This document shows positions 1 through 7,220 of a stretch of 19,830 bases of DNA, one piece after another. This DNA comes from an uncultured Eubacteriales bacterium. GTDB lineage: Bacteria > Bacillota > Clostridia > Oscillospirales > Acutalibacteraceae. The position numbers and the translations under genes are program-made. The first letter of the stretch is position 1; each line of letters opens with the position of its first letter. The notes beneath the pieces are model-generated. The model was not told where the DNA came from, made no database searches, and saw only the letters and a program-made list of their open reading frames with translations. The stretch covers positions 1-19,830 of the forward strand of contig CAQBRY010000025.1 in assembly GCA_948762645.1 (NCBI GenBank). Reading direction: 5' to 3'.

Positions 1-1782
1 CTCCCAGAGCTGGTCTGAATCCATTTCTCCAAGACCTTTATATCTTTGTATATCTACGCCCTGACCAAGCTCTTTTAATATTTCATCTCTTTGCTCATCG
101 GAATATGCATAGGTATGTTTTTTCGATTTTGTAAGTCTATAAAGAGGTGGCTGTGCTATATATACGTGTCCTTCTTCTACAAGAGGCTTCATAAATCTAA
201 AGAAAAATGTAAGCAGCAAAGTCCTTATGTGAGAACCATCTACGTCGGCATCCGCCATTATTATTACTTTACCATATCTTAATTTCTCTAAATTAAAATC
301 TTCTCCAAGCCCACAGCCAAGAGCTGTTATTACAGGCATTAATTTATCGTTTCCATATACTTTGTCAAGTCTTGCTTTTTCAACGTTGAGCATTTTTCCC
401 CACAGAGGAAGTATTGCTTGGAAACGCCTGTCTCTGCCGCCCTTTGCAGATCCTCCTGCCGAATCTCCCTCGACTATATATATCTCTGTTTCATGCATGT
501 CTTTTGACTGACAATCGGATAATTTGCCCGGAAGTGACGCCGTCTCTAAAGCCGATTTCCTCCTTACAAGATCTCTTGCTTTTCTAGCCGCATCCCTTGC
601 CTTTGCGGCTGAAAGAGCTTTGTCAATTATCGCTTTAGCCGCCGCCGGATTTTCTTCCAGATATATATATAATTTTTCGGTAATTAAATTGTCAATCAGA
701 CCTCTGACTTCAGTATTACCGAGTTTTGCTTTCGTTTGACCTTCAAACTGTGCATTTATTATCTTTACGCTTATTACTGCTGTTAATCCTTCTCTTACGT
801 CTTCACCGGAAAAATTTCTATCACTTTCCTTTAGAAAATTAAACTTTCTTGCATAATCATTCATTACTCTCGTAAGAGCTCTTTTAAAACCGTCTTCGTG
901 CGTTCCGCCGTCTGTGGTGTGAATATTGTTTGCAAATGAAAGTATCAGTTCGTTGTAGCTGTCGTTATACTGAAGGGCTATTTCAGCACTTGCTGTTTTG
1001 TCGGCGTTTGATCCGCAGAGCATTATTACATCCGGATGCAAAACCTCGAGCGCTCTTTTTTTATGAATAAAGTCTACAAAACTTGCTACTCCGCCTTCAT
1101 ATTTAAAATCACGTGTTTCTATATTTTCTTCGTTTCTTTTGTCTTCCAGAACAATCCTTATACCTGCGTTTAAAAAAGCTTGTTCGCGAAGTCTTGTTTC
1201 CAGCACTCCAAATTCATAAACCGTACTTTCCTTAAAAATCAGAGGATCTGCTTTGAACGTTATACGTGTTCCTCTTTTGTCTGTATCTCCACGTATTTCC
1301 AGCTGCGTAGCGGCCGCTCCTCTTTCAAATTTTTGATAATGAATCTTCCCTCCGCTAAATACCTCTACTTCAAGCCACTCAGACAAAGCATTTACTACCG
1401 ATGAACCTACTCCGTGAAGACCCCCGGAAACCTTATATCCGCTTCCTCCAAACTTTCCTCCTGCATGAAGCACCGTAAATACAACCGTAACAGCAGGTAT
1501 CCCCATCTTCGGATGTTTACCAACCGGTATTCCTCTTCCGTTATCTGTTACCCTTACTATATCTCCCGGTAAAAGCTCTACTAGTATCTTATCGCAAAAC
1601 CCCGCCAAAGCTTCGTCTATTGCATTATCTACGATCTCATATACCAAATGATGAAGTCCTTTAGGGCCCGTTGACCCTATATACATTCCGGGTCTTTTTC
1701 TTACTGCTTCAAGTCCTTCCAGAACTTGTATTTCAGACGCCCCGTACTTCATAGATTCCAAGTCTTTACCGTTATTATCCAA
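1..1782 (-). CDS. gyrB: DNA gyrase subunit B (3' end cut by window edge)
   Basis: ATP-hydrolysing subunit of DNA gyrase, which introduces negative supercoils with GyrA. The 594 codons present read without interruption. The GHKL ATPase domain shows the catalytic Glu49 in EIVDNAIDEA, then D80NGRGIP and H106AGGKFGG. The TOPRIM domain shows E438GDSAGG and the metal-binding D511ADVDG. The reading ends in the conserved RYKGLGEMD segment, so only about 40 C-terminal residues should lie outside the window. I chose the TTG at 1782 because GGGGG (1791-1795) lies 8 bases upstream. An in-frame GTG at 1797 and an ATG at 1752 (residue 11) are alternatives; the ATG has no good ribosome binding site. It is the last visible gene of the dnaA-to-gyrB run, 17 bases after the small zinc-ribbon gene. 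Identity is certain; the exact start is not. Confidence 0.97.
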   Translation of the reverse strand, partial: MDNNGKDLESMKYGASEIQVLEGLEAVRKRPGMYIGSTGPKGLHHLVYEIVDNAIDEALAGFCDKILVELLPGDIVRVTDNGRGIPVGKHPKMGIPAVTVVFTVLHAGGKFGGSGYKVSGGLHGVGSSVVNALSEWLEVEVFSGGKIHYQKFERGAAATQLEIRGDTDKRGTRITFKADPLIFKESTVYEFGVLETRLREQAFLNAGIRIVLEDKRNEENIETRDFKYEGGVASFVDFIHKKRALEVLHPDVIMLCGSNADKTASAEIALQYNDSYNELILSFANNIHTTDGGTHEDGFKRALTRVMNDYARKFNFLKESDRNFSGEDVREGLTAVISVKIINAQFEGQTKAKLGNTEVRGLIDNLITEKLYIYLEENPAAAKAIIDKALSAAKARDAARKARDLVRRKSALETASLPGKLSDCQSKDMHETEIYIVEGDSAGGSAKGGRDRRFQAILPLWGKMLNVEKARLDKVYGNDKLMPVITALGCGLGEDFNLEKLRYGKVIIMADADVDGSHIRTLLLTFFFRFMKPLVEEGHVYIAQPPLYRLTKSKKHTYAYSDEQRDEILKELGQGVDIQRYKGLGEMDSDQLWE

Positions 1783-1799
1783 AATATTAACCCCCACTT

Positions 1800-2252
1800 T
1801 TAATTACTGTATATATCTACTTCTTCATTATCAGACTGTTTTTTATCTTGTTTATTAATTTCTTCAATATTCTTGTTTTCCTTATCCTGACCCTTCTTCA
1901 CCGATACATATAAAGGCTCTTCCAAACAAACCATATATGCACTTATAAAATAAAATCCCAAAAAAAGCAAAAATATTATTAAAAATCCTAGAATTAAAAA
2001 ACCACCGCCGCCTATTAGGGTCATAACAAAAATAAGTATTGATAAGATTTGTAAGCACCATAAATATTTAAATATCGACGTATCTAAACTGACGCTGGAC
2101 TTTCTCTGGCAAAACCTACATTTATAAACAGATCTGTTTTTGTTTATAAAAGCGTCAAAAAAACCAAGTCTATACTTACAAAACGGACATACGGGCAATT
2201 TTAACCTATTTATATATACCACCTCAATTATTAATATTTTTGCAGTTTTCAA
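1800..2252 (-). CDS. Small two-CxxC zinc-ribbon membrane protein (cxxc_20_cxxc-like)
   Basis: Function unknown. The 150-residue reading has CPFC at residues 22-25 and CRFC at 45-48, a likely zinc ribbon, followed by about 45 strongly hydrophobic residues (about 62-110: two closely spaced helices around a GGGG turn) and a charged Lys/Glu/Asp-rich tail. That layout, two CxxC pairs about 20 residues apart then a hydrophobic block, matches the small Firmicutes family known as cxxc_20_cxxc. I infer an inner-face zinc ribbon on a membrane hairpin. The start is uncertain. TTG at 2252 overlaps remB by 29 bases and has only a weak AGAAG site. The best Shine-Dalgarno, GAGGTGG just after the remB stop, is followed at proper distance only by an in-frame ATA, so the mature N-terminus may be near residue 14. 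It sits between remB and gyrB, usually adjacent in Firmicutes, so it is probably an insertion into the operon. Confidence 0.75.
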   Translation of the reverse strand: MKTAKILIIEVVYINRLKLPVCPFCKYRLGFFDAFINKNRSVYKCRFCQRKSSVSLDTSIFKYLWCLQILSILIFVMTLIGGGGFLILGFLIIFLLFLGFYFISAYMVCLEEPLYVSVKKGQDKENKNIEEINKQDKKQSDNEEVDIYSN

Positions 2253-2496
2253 GTAAACTTCTTTTTAAAAGAGTACTTGTAGACATTTGGCTAATATATA
2301 TTCTCTCCTCTTTTTTTTCAACATATAAAACAAATGATTTAGGAATCTTATCCGTTACATTTACTATTTTACCCCTTTTTTCTTTGTTTGACAAATAAAC
2401 TCTTCCTTTTTGCGTTACAGTCGTTTTATCCATATCAAATATACCTATGATATTTCTCTGATTTAATATCACTCCTGAACCTAAGTGTAAATACAA
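2224..2496 (-). CDS. remB: RemB-like extracellular matrix regulator (DUF370)
   Basis: A 90-residue DUF370 protein, the family of Bacillus subtilis YaaB/RemB, whose paralogue RemA is a DNA-binding activator of biofilm matrix genes. Family hallmarks visible are the opening YLHLGSGVIL, the NIIGIFDMDK segment and the ISQMSTSTLLKR segment near residues 68-79. Position between recF and gyrB is also that of yaaB. The only sensible start is TTG at 2496: no ATG lies in this frame upstream, and AAGGA ends 9 bases before the TTG, inside the 14-base gap to the recF stop, so translation is probably coupled. The C-terminus overlaps the extended reading of the next gene by 29 bases. The DNA-binding role is known for the relatives only. 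Confidence 0.88.
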   Translation of the reverse strand: MYLHLGSGVILNQRNIIGIFDMDKTTVTQKGRVYLSNKEKRGKIVNVTDKIPKSFVLYVEKKEERIYISQMSTSTLLKRSLLENCKNINN

Positions 2497-2510
2497 TTCA
2501 TCATATCCTT

Positions 2511-3614
2511 TTATCCCTCTACCACTCTGCCTTGATCTATCAAAAATTTTTTGGCGTTTCGGTTCTCTGCAAAATTCAGTTCTTCACAGCTCGTAATAAA
2601 CACCTGATAATCCTTTATTTTTTCTGTTATATATCCTCTTCGGAAACTGTCAAGTTCACTCATTACGTCGTCTAAAAGTACGATCGGTTTTTCTTTGGTT
2701 TTCTCTTCCATACACTTTGCCTCAGAAAGTTTTACCGCTAAAATACCGGACCTTTGCTGACCTTGTGAGCCAAAATGTTTTACAGGTTTTGAATCTATAA
2801 AAAAATCAATGTCGTCTCTATGCGGTCCTGAGTTTGTGAATCCGTTTGATATATCGCTTTGAACATTTGAACTTAATTTTTTTTCCAAAAAACCAAAAAC
2901 CTCATCTATACTGTTTTCAATTGAACTTTTTGTGCAGCCGTTATATTTTATTAAAAATTTTTCTTTATTCTGCGATATTTCACTATAAATTTCGGTTGAT
3001 ATTCTTTTTAAGTCTTCTATATATTTAAGTCTTTCAACAATAATTTTGCTTCCATAAGAAACTAATTTATTATCCCATATATCTAAAGTGTCTCTTAAAG
3101 AACTGTCTGTATTCAAGATCTTTAAAAGAGTATTTCTCTGTTTAAGTACGTGGCTATACCCGGATATTAACTTCGTATAAGACGGTTTTATCTGACAAAT
3201 TGCCGCATCTATAAGTCTTCTTCTAAGATCCGGTCCGCCCTTGATTAAAGATAAATGCATCGGAGAAAAAATTATTACCCTGAAATTACCTATAATACTT
3301 GTGGCAAAACCTTCATCAATACCGTTTAAGTAAGCTTTTCTATGACCATCCTTTATCTCTATTACAATTTGTTGATCTCTTCCGTGCGAAAAAAATTCTC
3401 CTGTGATTTTTGACCAATCACTACTGAACTTTAGTAAATCTTTATCCTTTGTCGCCCTAAAAGATCTTGTACCGGTGAGCATCCAAATAGACTCTAATAA
3501 ATTTGTTTTTCCCTGAGCGTTTTTTCCATATATTATATTAATGTTTTCACAAGGTTTTATTTCTAGATCCGATATGTTTCTATAGTTTTTAAGCGTTGTT
3601 TTCCTGAGGTTCAA
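2511..3614 (-). CDS. recF: DNA replication and repair protein RecF
   Basis: SMC-like ATPase that, with RecO and RecR, helps load RecA at single-strand gaps and stalled forks. At 367 residues it is of normal length. Walker A is GKNAQGKT (residues 30-37), the ABC-type signature is FGSQGQQR (281-288), and Walker B is IVLLDD (311-316) followed by a D-loop SELD. The conserved SGPHRDD segment (262-268) is also intact. The start is TTG at 3614, preceded by AAGGTGA at about 6 bases. The start overlaps the end of yaaA by 26 bases, so the two genes are translationally linked. No ATG gives a better N-terminus. Confidence 0.96.
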   Translation of the reverse strand: MNLRKTTLKNYRNISDLEIKPCENINIIYGKNAQGKTNLLESIWMLTGTRSFRATKDKDLLKFSSDWSKITGEFFSHGRDQQIVIEIKDGHRKAYLNGIDEGFATSIIGNFRVIIFSPMHLSLIKGGPDLRRRLIDAAICQIKPSYTKLISGYSHVLKQRNTLLKILNTDSSLRDTLDIWDNKLVSYGSKIIVERLKYIEDLKRISTEIYSEISQNKEKFLIKYNGCTKSSIENSIDEVFGFLEKKLSSNVQSDISNGFTNSGPHRDDIDFFIDSKPVKHFGSQGQQRSGILAVKLSEAKCMEEKTKEKPIVLLDDVMSELDSFRRGYITEKIKDYQVFITSCEELNFAENRNAKKFLIDQGRVVEG

Positions 3615-3825
3615 TTACTTTCACCTTATATTCTTCCGAGGTCGCCGTCTTAACTATATCTCCATCTTTTAGCTTTCTGCCTCTTTGAAAACACACTTCC
3701 CCCGATACTTTAATTTTACCTTGCAAAATATCATCTTTCGCCTGGGCTCCAGAAGAGCAAGCACCTATATATTTTAAAAAACTGCCAAGTTTTATTTCTT
3801 TACTTTTTATTTTTTTTTCTAACAC
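3589..3825 (-). CDS. yaaA: S4-domain RNA-binding protein YaaA
   Basis: A 78-residue single S4-domain protein of the YaaA/YlmH-like type found between dnaN and recF in many Firmicutes; S4 domains bind structured RNA, and the B. subtilis homologue has been linked to ribosome assembly. The S4 core is recognisable at residues 12-60: IKLGSFLKYIGACSSGAQAK, then a GKIKVSGEV strand and a GRKLKDGDIV turn. The start is GTG at 3825 with AGAGG ending 7 bases upstream in the 11-base gap after dnaN. It overlaps recF by 26 bases. Confidence 0.9.
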   Translation of the reverse strand: MLEKKIKSKEIKLGSFLKYIGACSSGAQAKDDILQGKIKVSGEVCFQRGRKLKDGDIVKTATSEEYKVKVIEPQENNA

Positions 3826-3836
3826 TTAAAAACCTC

Positions 3837-4943
3837 TTAATATCTAAGTTTTACAGGTAAAACCAAAAAGAGAAAATTGTCTCCTGATTTCGGCATTATC
3901 TTTATAGGACTTATTGGTGTATCCAATTTTATTGTAACTTCGTCTGTTTCGGCGTTTTTTAGGGCATCGATCATATATTTGCTGTTAAAACCTATTTCTA
4001 TATCTTTTCCCTGCACTTGTACACCGTTTATTTCATCCACAGCTTTACCAATAGTCGTCTGACAAAAAAGTCTTATCTGATTTTCTGATATCATACAATG
4101 TACAGATGATTTTAATCTATCCATTATCATCAGTGATACTCTTTCTATGCTATCAATAAAAGTCCTGGTGTTTATATTTACTGTTGTATTAAAATTCTCC
4201 GGTATGGACGCTTTATAATCTAAAAATTCTCCTTCAAGAAGTCTTGATATTATCTGATATTTATCTATCTGAAATTTTATATGATGCAGTGAATATAAAA
4301 TTTTTAACTTTTTTTCTTCTCCATCGGGTAAGAGCCTTAAAACCTCGCCAAGAGCCTTACCCGGTACCACAAAATTCATTTCTGCTTTTTCATTTATCTT
4401 CTCTTTTCTAAGAGCCAACCTATATCCGTCTACAGATACAAGCGTTATTTCGTTATCTTTTATATCAAAAAGCGTCCCCATATGTATTGGCCTTGAGTCG
4501 TCGTCTGATACGGCAAAAATTGTTTGTCTTATCATACTTTTTATAGTTTCCAGCGGTAATTCTATAGTTTCAGGATCTTTTATATCCGGAAGTTTCGGAA
4601 ATTCAGATCCATTTATGCCAGTAAGGGAAAAATCACAATTACCACTTTGTATAGTTGTATTTAATGTGTCGGAAACATTTATTAAAATTTCGTCACACGG
4701 GAGTTTTCTTACAATCTCTGTTAAAAGTTTGGCTGATAAAACAATGCTTCCTTCTTTTTCCACTTGTGCTTCTATATTGGTAATTATTCCGTATTCCATA
4801 TTATACCCGCAAAGAGTTAGCTGCTGATTTTCGGCTTTTAATAAAACTCCTTCCAGTGCAGCTAAATTGGACTTGGCAGACACTGCTCTTTGCACGACAG
4901 ATAAAGTTTCAACAAGTTTTTCTTTATTACAAGTTATTTTCAT
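3837..4943 (-). CDS. dnaN: DNA polymerase III beta subunit (sliding clamp)
   Basis: Processivity clamp that encircles DNA and tethers polymerase III and other clamp-binding partners. The 368-residue length matches the family's three-domain clamp. Recognisable segments are the N-terminal MKITCNKEKLVETLSVVQRA, the domain II FVVPGKALGEVLRLL stretch, and the C-terminal FLVLPVKLRY that forms part of the partner-binding pocket in known clamps. The ATG start at 4943 has a good AAAGGA site 8 bases upstream. It follows the origin spacer after dnaA and is followed 11 bases later by yaaA. Confidence 0.97.
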   Translation of the reverse strand: MKITCNKEKLVETLSVVQRAVSAKSNLAALEGVLLKAENQQLTLCGYNMEYGIITNIEAQVEKEGSIVLSAKLLTEIVRKLPCDEILINVSDTLNTTIQSGNCDFSLTGINGSEFPKLPDIKDPETIELPLETIKSMIRQTIFAVSDDDSRPIHMGTLFDIKDNEITLVSVDGYRLALRKEKINEKAEMNFVVPGKALGEVLRLLPDGEEKKLKILYSLHHIKFQIDKYQIISRLLEGEFLDYKASIPENFNTTVNINTRTFIDSIERVSLMIMDRLKSSVHCMISENQIRLFCQTTIGKAVDEINGVQVQGKDIEIGFNSKYMIDALKNAETDEVTIKLDTPISPIKIMPKSGDNFLFLVLPVKLRY

Positions 4944-4994
4944 ATTAAAATCCTTTCTTTTGATTTGTATATTTTTATTAATTTATTTATTTTC

Positions 4995-5011
4995 AGTAGT
5001 AGTAGTAGGGG
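4995..5011 (-). promoter_or_regulatory. DnaA-trio and GC cluster of the basal unwinding system
   Basis: On the plus strand AGTAGTAGTAGTAG (4995-5008) runs into GGGG (5008-5011). In the dnaA-to-dnaN direction this reads CCCC followed by four CTA repeats, whose complement is the 3'-GAT-5' trinucleotide that single-stranded DnaA filaments bind in B. subtilis. A box-like TTTTAAACA (5021-5013 on the minus strand) sits directly before the C tract, and a nearly pure AT stretch follows the trio. Spacing and polarity both match the known element. Confidence 0.8.
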
Positions 5012-5086
5012 CTGTTTAAAAGTTGAGAAAATCTTAGAGCCTTAGAAAACCTTTTTCTAAATAGCAATTTTGGTCTGTTAATATGT

Positions 5087-5178
5087 TGTTGAAAGATATG
5101 TGATGTTTTTTACGATGTTTTTATTTTTCAACAACAATGTTGAAAACTTTGTGTGGAATGTTGAAAACTTGTTGAAAA
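5087..5178 (+). promoter_or_regulatory. Cluster of five DnaA-box-like 9-mers (TGTTGAAAA)
   Basis: Direct copies lie at 5087-5095 (TGTTGAAAG), 5138-5146, 5159-5167 and 5170-5178 (all TGTTGAAAA), with one inverted copy at 5125-5133. Spacings of the direct copies are 51, 21 and 11 bases, close to whole helical turns. The complement TTTTCAACA differs from the usual low-GC box TTTTCCACA at one base, C to A at position 6. A partial canonical match, TGTGGAATG, lies at 5152-5160 inside the cluster. I infer that these are the DnaA binding sites of this lineage. Confidence 0.7.
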
Positions 5179-5208
5179 AAACACCTTATCTTGAAAAAAT
5201 ATAAAACA

Positions 5209-6525
5209 TTATCTGTTTTGTATGTTCTTTACAATATCATTTATCATTGCTTTTGTTTTTGGGTCTTTTTTTATGGTTTTTTCTACTTGCGATATTGCGT
5301 ATACAATTGTAGAATGATCTCTTCCGCCGAATTCTTCTCCTATAGCTGTTAATGGCAACTGCGTGGTTTCCCTTACTACGTACATGGAGATTTGACGTGC
5401 ATTAGATATTGCAGCAGCTCTTTTTGTGGATCTTATATCTTCTGCATTTACGTTAAAAGTTCTTGCTACCTCTTCTATAATTTTTTCAACTGTTAAGGGA
5501 GGAGGAGCGTCATTATAAAGTATATCCGATATAGAGGCTTGAGCTGTTTGTATATCAAGAGTTTCACCACCTAAAAGATGGTGTGCTTTCATCTTTTTTA
5601 CAGCCCCTTCTAATTGTCTAATGTTTGTCTTTAATTTTTTCGCTATATATTCACATACGTCGTTTGGTATGTTTATATCAAGTCTTTCGGCTTTTCTTTT
5701 TATTATCGCTATTCTTGTTTCGAAATCCGGAGGCTGTATGTCTGCTATCAGTCCCCATTCAAAACGTGTTCGTAGCCTGTCCTCTAAAGTTTGTATTTCT
5801 TTAGGTGGTCGATCTGAAGTGAGTACTATTTGCTTTTTGGCTTCGTATAGTGAATTAAAAGTATGGAAGAATTCTTCTTGCGTGGAATCTTTTCCTGCTA
5901 TAAATTGTATATCGTCTACTAATAGCAAGTCCACTTCCCTATATTTTTGATGAAAATCTATTGTCGAATTTTTTCTTATGGAGTCTATTAATTCATTTGT
6001 GAAGTCATCACCTTTGATGTATAAGGTTGTAAGGCTTGGCTTACTTTTTTTAATGTCATTACATATCGCATATAATAAATGAGTTTTCCCAAGACCCGAA
6101 TTTCCGTATATAAAAAGGGGATTGTATGCTCCTGCCGGATTTGCTGCTACAGCTAGAGCTGCGGCGTGTGCAAATTTATTTGATGAACCTACTATGTAAG
6201 TATCAAAAGTAAATTCATATTCAGAGTCAATTGCTAAATTAGGTGTGTCTTTTTTATTTATAGAATCCACTTCTGTGGGGATGGTAAAACAGATGTCTAT
6301 GCCAGATCCGAATATGTCTGAAAAAGCATTGTTTAAAAGTGGCAAATAGCATCTGTTGAGTGTTTGTCTATGAAACTCGTTGGGAACCATAAGTATTGCT
6401 TTGCCTTCATCAAAATCCAGTTTTATTGGTTGTATTCTGCTTATCCATGTTTTGTATGCAACATCTGTGATTCTCGTTTTACAAAAATCACATATTAGCT
6501 GCCATGCCTCGTTAAAGGACTCCAT
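5209..6525 (-). CDS. dnaA: Chromosomal replication initiator protein DnaA
   Basis: AAA+ initiator that binds oriC, forms a filament and opens the duplex. The 438 residues contain an N-terminal domain I (1-80), a short linker, the ATPase domain with Walker A GNSGLGKT (141-148), Walker B LLLVDDIQF (200-208), arginine-finger region RLRTRFEWGL (250-259) and sensor II NIRQLEGA (301-308), and a C-terminal helix-turn-helix domain with the DnaA signature GGRDHSTIVYA (400-410). The ATG at 6525 has GGAGG 12 bases upstream, a rather long spacing, but no other start fits domain I. It has its own promoter and reads toward the origin and dnaN, the usual Firmicutes arrangement. Confidence 0.97.
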   Translation of the reverse strand: MESFNEAWQLICDFCKTRITDVAYKTWISRIQPIKLDFDEGKAILMVPNEFHRQTLNRCYLPLLNNAFSDIFGSGIDICFTIPTEVDSINKKDTPNLAIDSEYEFTFDTYIVGSSNKFAHAAALAVAANPAGAYNPLFIYGNSGLGKTHLLYAICNDIKKSKPSLTTLYIKGDDFTNELIDSIRKNSTIDFHQKYREVDLLLVDDIQFIAGKDSTQEEFFHTFNSLYEAKKQIVLTSDRPPKEIQTLEDRLRTRFEWGLIADIQPPDFETRIAIIKRKAERLDINIPNDVCEYIAKKLKTNIRQLEGAVKKMKAHHLLGGETLDIQTAQASISDILYNDAPPPLTVEKIIEEVARTFNVNAEDIRSTKRAAAISNARQISMYVVRETTQLPLTAIGEEFGGRDHSTIVYAISQVEKTIKKDPKTKAMINDIVKNIQNR

Positions 6526-6568
6526 ATTTTAGAAAAACCTCCGCCTTAATATTTGAAAAATAAATAAA

Positions 6569-6598
6569 ATTATATCATGTTTAAGATATAAAATTCAA
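6569..6598 (-). promoter_or_regulatory. Sigma-A type promoter of dnaA
   Basis: On the minus strand TTGAAT (6598-6593) is followed after 18 bases by a perfect TATAAT (6574-6569). Initiation would be near 6562, giving a leader of about 36 bases before dnaA. No TGTTGAAAA or TTATCCACA box overlaps it, so the DnaA autoregulation common in other bacteria is not evident here. Confidence 0.7.
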
Positions 6599-6625
6599 CT
6601 CCATAGCGCTTTGGGTTTTTTGATA

Positions 6626-6653
6626 AAACACCCCCATCTAGTGGGGGGTGTTT
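6626..6653 (-). terminator. Strong hairpin between the coiled-coil gene and dnaA
   Basis: AAACACCCCC (6626-6635) pairs perfectly with GGGGGTGTTT (6644-6653) around an 8-base loop. It lies 52 bases after the stop of the 6705-7154 gene and just upstream of the dnaA promoter. On the minus strand it is followed by TTTTATC, a short U run. It probably insulates dnaA from upstream transcription. Confidence 0.7.
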
Positions 6654-6704
6654 AATATAATTTTTTATAATATAAAACCGGTAAAAACTTTAAAGCTATA
6701 TTTT

Positions 6705-7154
6705 TTAAAAGCCACAACTTTTTGATTTTTCTTCTAATTGAAAAAGTACTGCAAGTTCATGGTCTAAGTCGTTTCTTTTTTCTTTTAATTTTTTAATTTT
6801 TCCTTCATTTGAATCTATTTTTGCTATTATTTTACATATTTCTTTTTGTATTCTTCTGCTTTCGAACCAACCGAGTTTACTTTCTTTTAACTGAAGAGCT
6901 AAAGCAAGTTCATGGTCAAGTTCTGATCTTTTTGTTTCTAAACGTTTTATTTTGGATTCGTTTTTTTCGATTTCAGATTCTACTTGTCTGATTTTATATT
7001 TTGTACTTTTTGATTTATGTTTTACTATTTCTTGTTGCTGGATTTCTGCTGCTCTTTCTTTATCTTCTTTGGTAAGTGCTGCTGATCCGGTTGCCATAAA
7101 GCCAAGCCCTAAAAATAGTACTGATAAGCTAAGTGCTATTGTTTTTTTTATCAC
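6705..7154 (-). CDS. Exported coiled-coil protein with internal duplication
   Basis: I do not recognise a named family. The 149 residues begin with a clear signal peptide (MIKKT, a hydrophobic core to about residue 20, then ATGSA-A, cleavage near 25), so it is exported. The rest is highly charged Lys/Glu-rich helix, and residues 59-93 and 110-144 are two copies of one unit sharing KIK(R/K)L(E/K)xKR(S/N)(E/D)LDHELA, exactly 51 residues apart, joined by a KLGWFESRR hinge. A Cys lies third from the C-terminus. The start is GTG at 7154 with AAGGAGA 9 bases upstream. It has its own promoter and terminator, so it is a monocistronic unit. It occupies the place just upstream of dnaA usually held by rpmH/rnpA. 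A helical-hairpin cell-envelope protein is the best guess. Confidence 0.8.
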   Translation of the reverse strand: MIKKTIALSLSVLFLGLGFMATGSAALTKEDKERAAEIQQQEIVKHKSKSTKYKIRQVESEIEKNESKIKRLETKRSELDHELALALQLKESKLGWFESRRIQKEICKIIAKIDSNEGKIKKLKEKRNDLDHELAVLFQLEEKSKSCGF

Positions 7155-7190
7155 AATATTAAATCTCCTTTAAATTTTGTTTGTGTTTGT

Positions 7191-7219
7191 ATTGTAACAT
7201 TAAATTAACAAAAAATCAA
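7191..7219 (-). promoter_or_regulatory. Sigma-A type promoter of the exported coiled-coil gene
   Basis: On the minus strand TTGATT (7219-7214) is followed after 17 bases by TACAAT (7196-7191), about 37 bases before the GTG start. Confidence 0.6.
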
Positions 7220-7220
7220 T

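Larger units (their letters stand above)
4944..5208. other. oriC: Chromosomal replication origin (oriC) spacer between dnaA and dnaN
   Basis: The 265-base dnaA-dnaN gap carries the expected layout of a Firmicutes unwinding region. Reading from dnaN: an AT-only or nearly AT-only stretch at 4960-4994, a TAG trinucleotide run at 4995-5008, a G tract at 5008-5011, the box-like 9-mer TGTTTAAAA at 5013-5021, an 8-bp hairpin (TTAGAAAA 5042-5049 with TTTTCTAA 5053-5060), and a cluster of TGTTGAAAA 9-mers at 5087-5178. In B. subtilis the same order (DnaA boxes, GC cluster, DnaA-trio, AT-rich unwinding element) lies in the same gap. Assignment as origin rests on context plus this architecture; canonical TTATCCACA boxes are absent. 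Confidence 0.85.

Noticed and set aside
400..420. LWGK in the GyrB quinolone-resistance region in place of the common LRGK/LKGK
   Set aside because: I recall LWGK as a normal variant in clostridial GyrB, so it is not evidence of resistance.
524..1404. Plus-strand open frames inside the gyrB region
   Set aside because: They are antisense to an uninterrupted, motif-complete GyrB reading and lack ribosome binding sites or recognisable products.
6526..6704. Second DnaA-box cluster upstream of dnaA (bipartite origin)
   Set aside because: No TGTTGAAAA, TTATCCACA or TTTTCCACA copy is present in this spacer.
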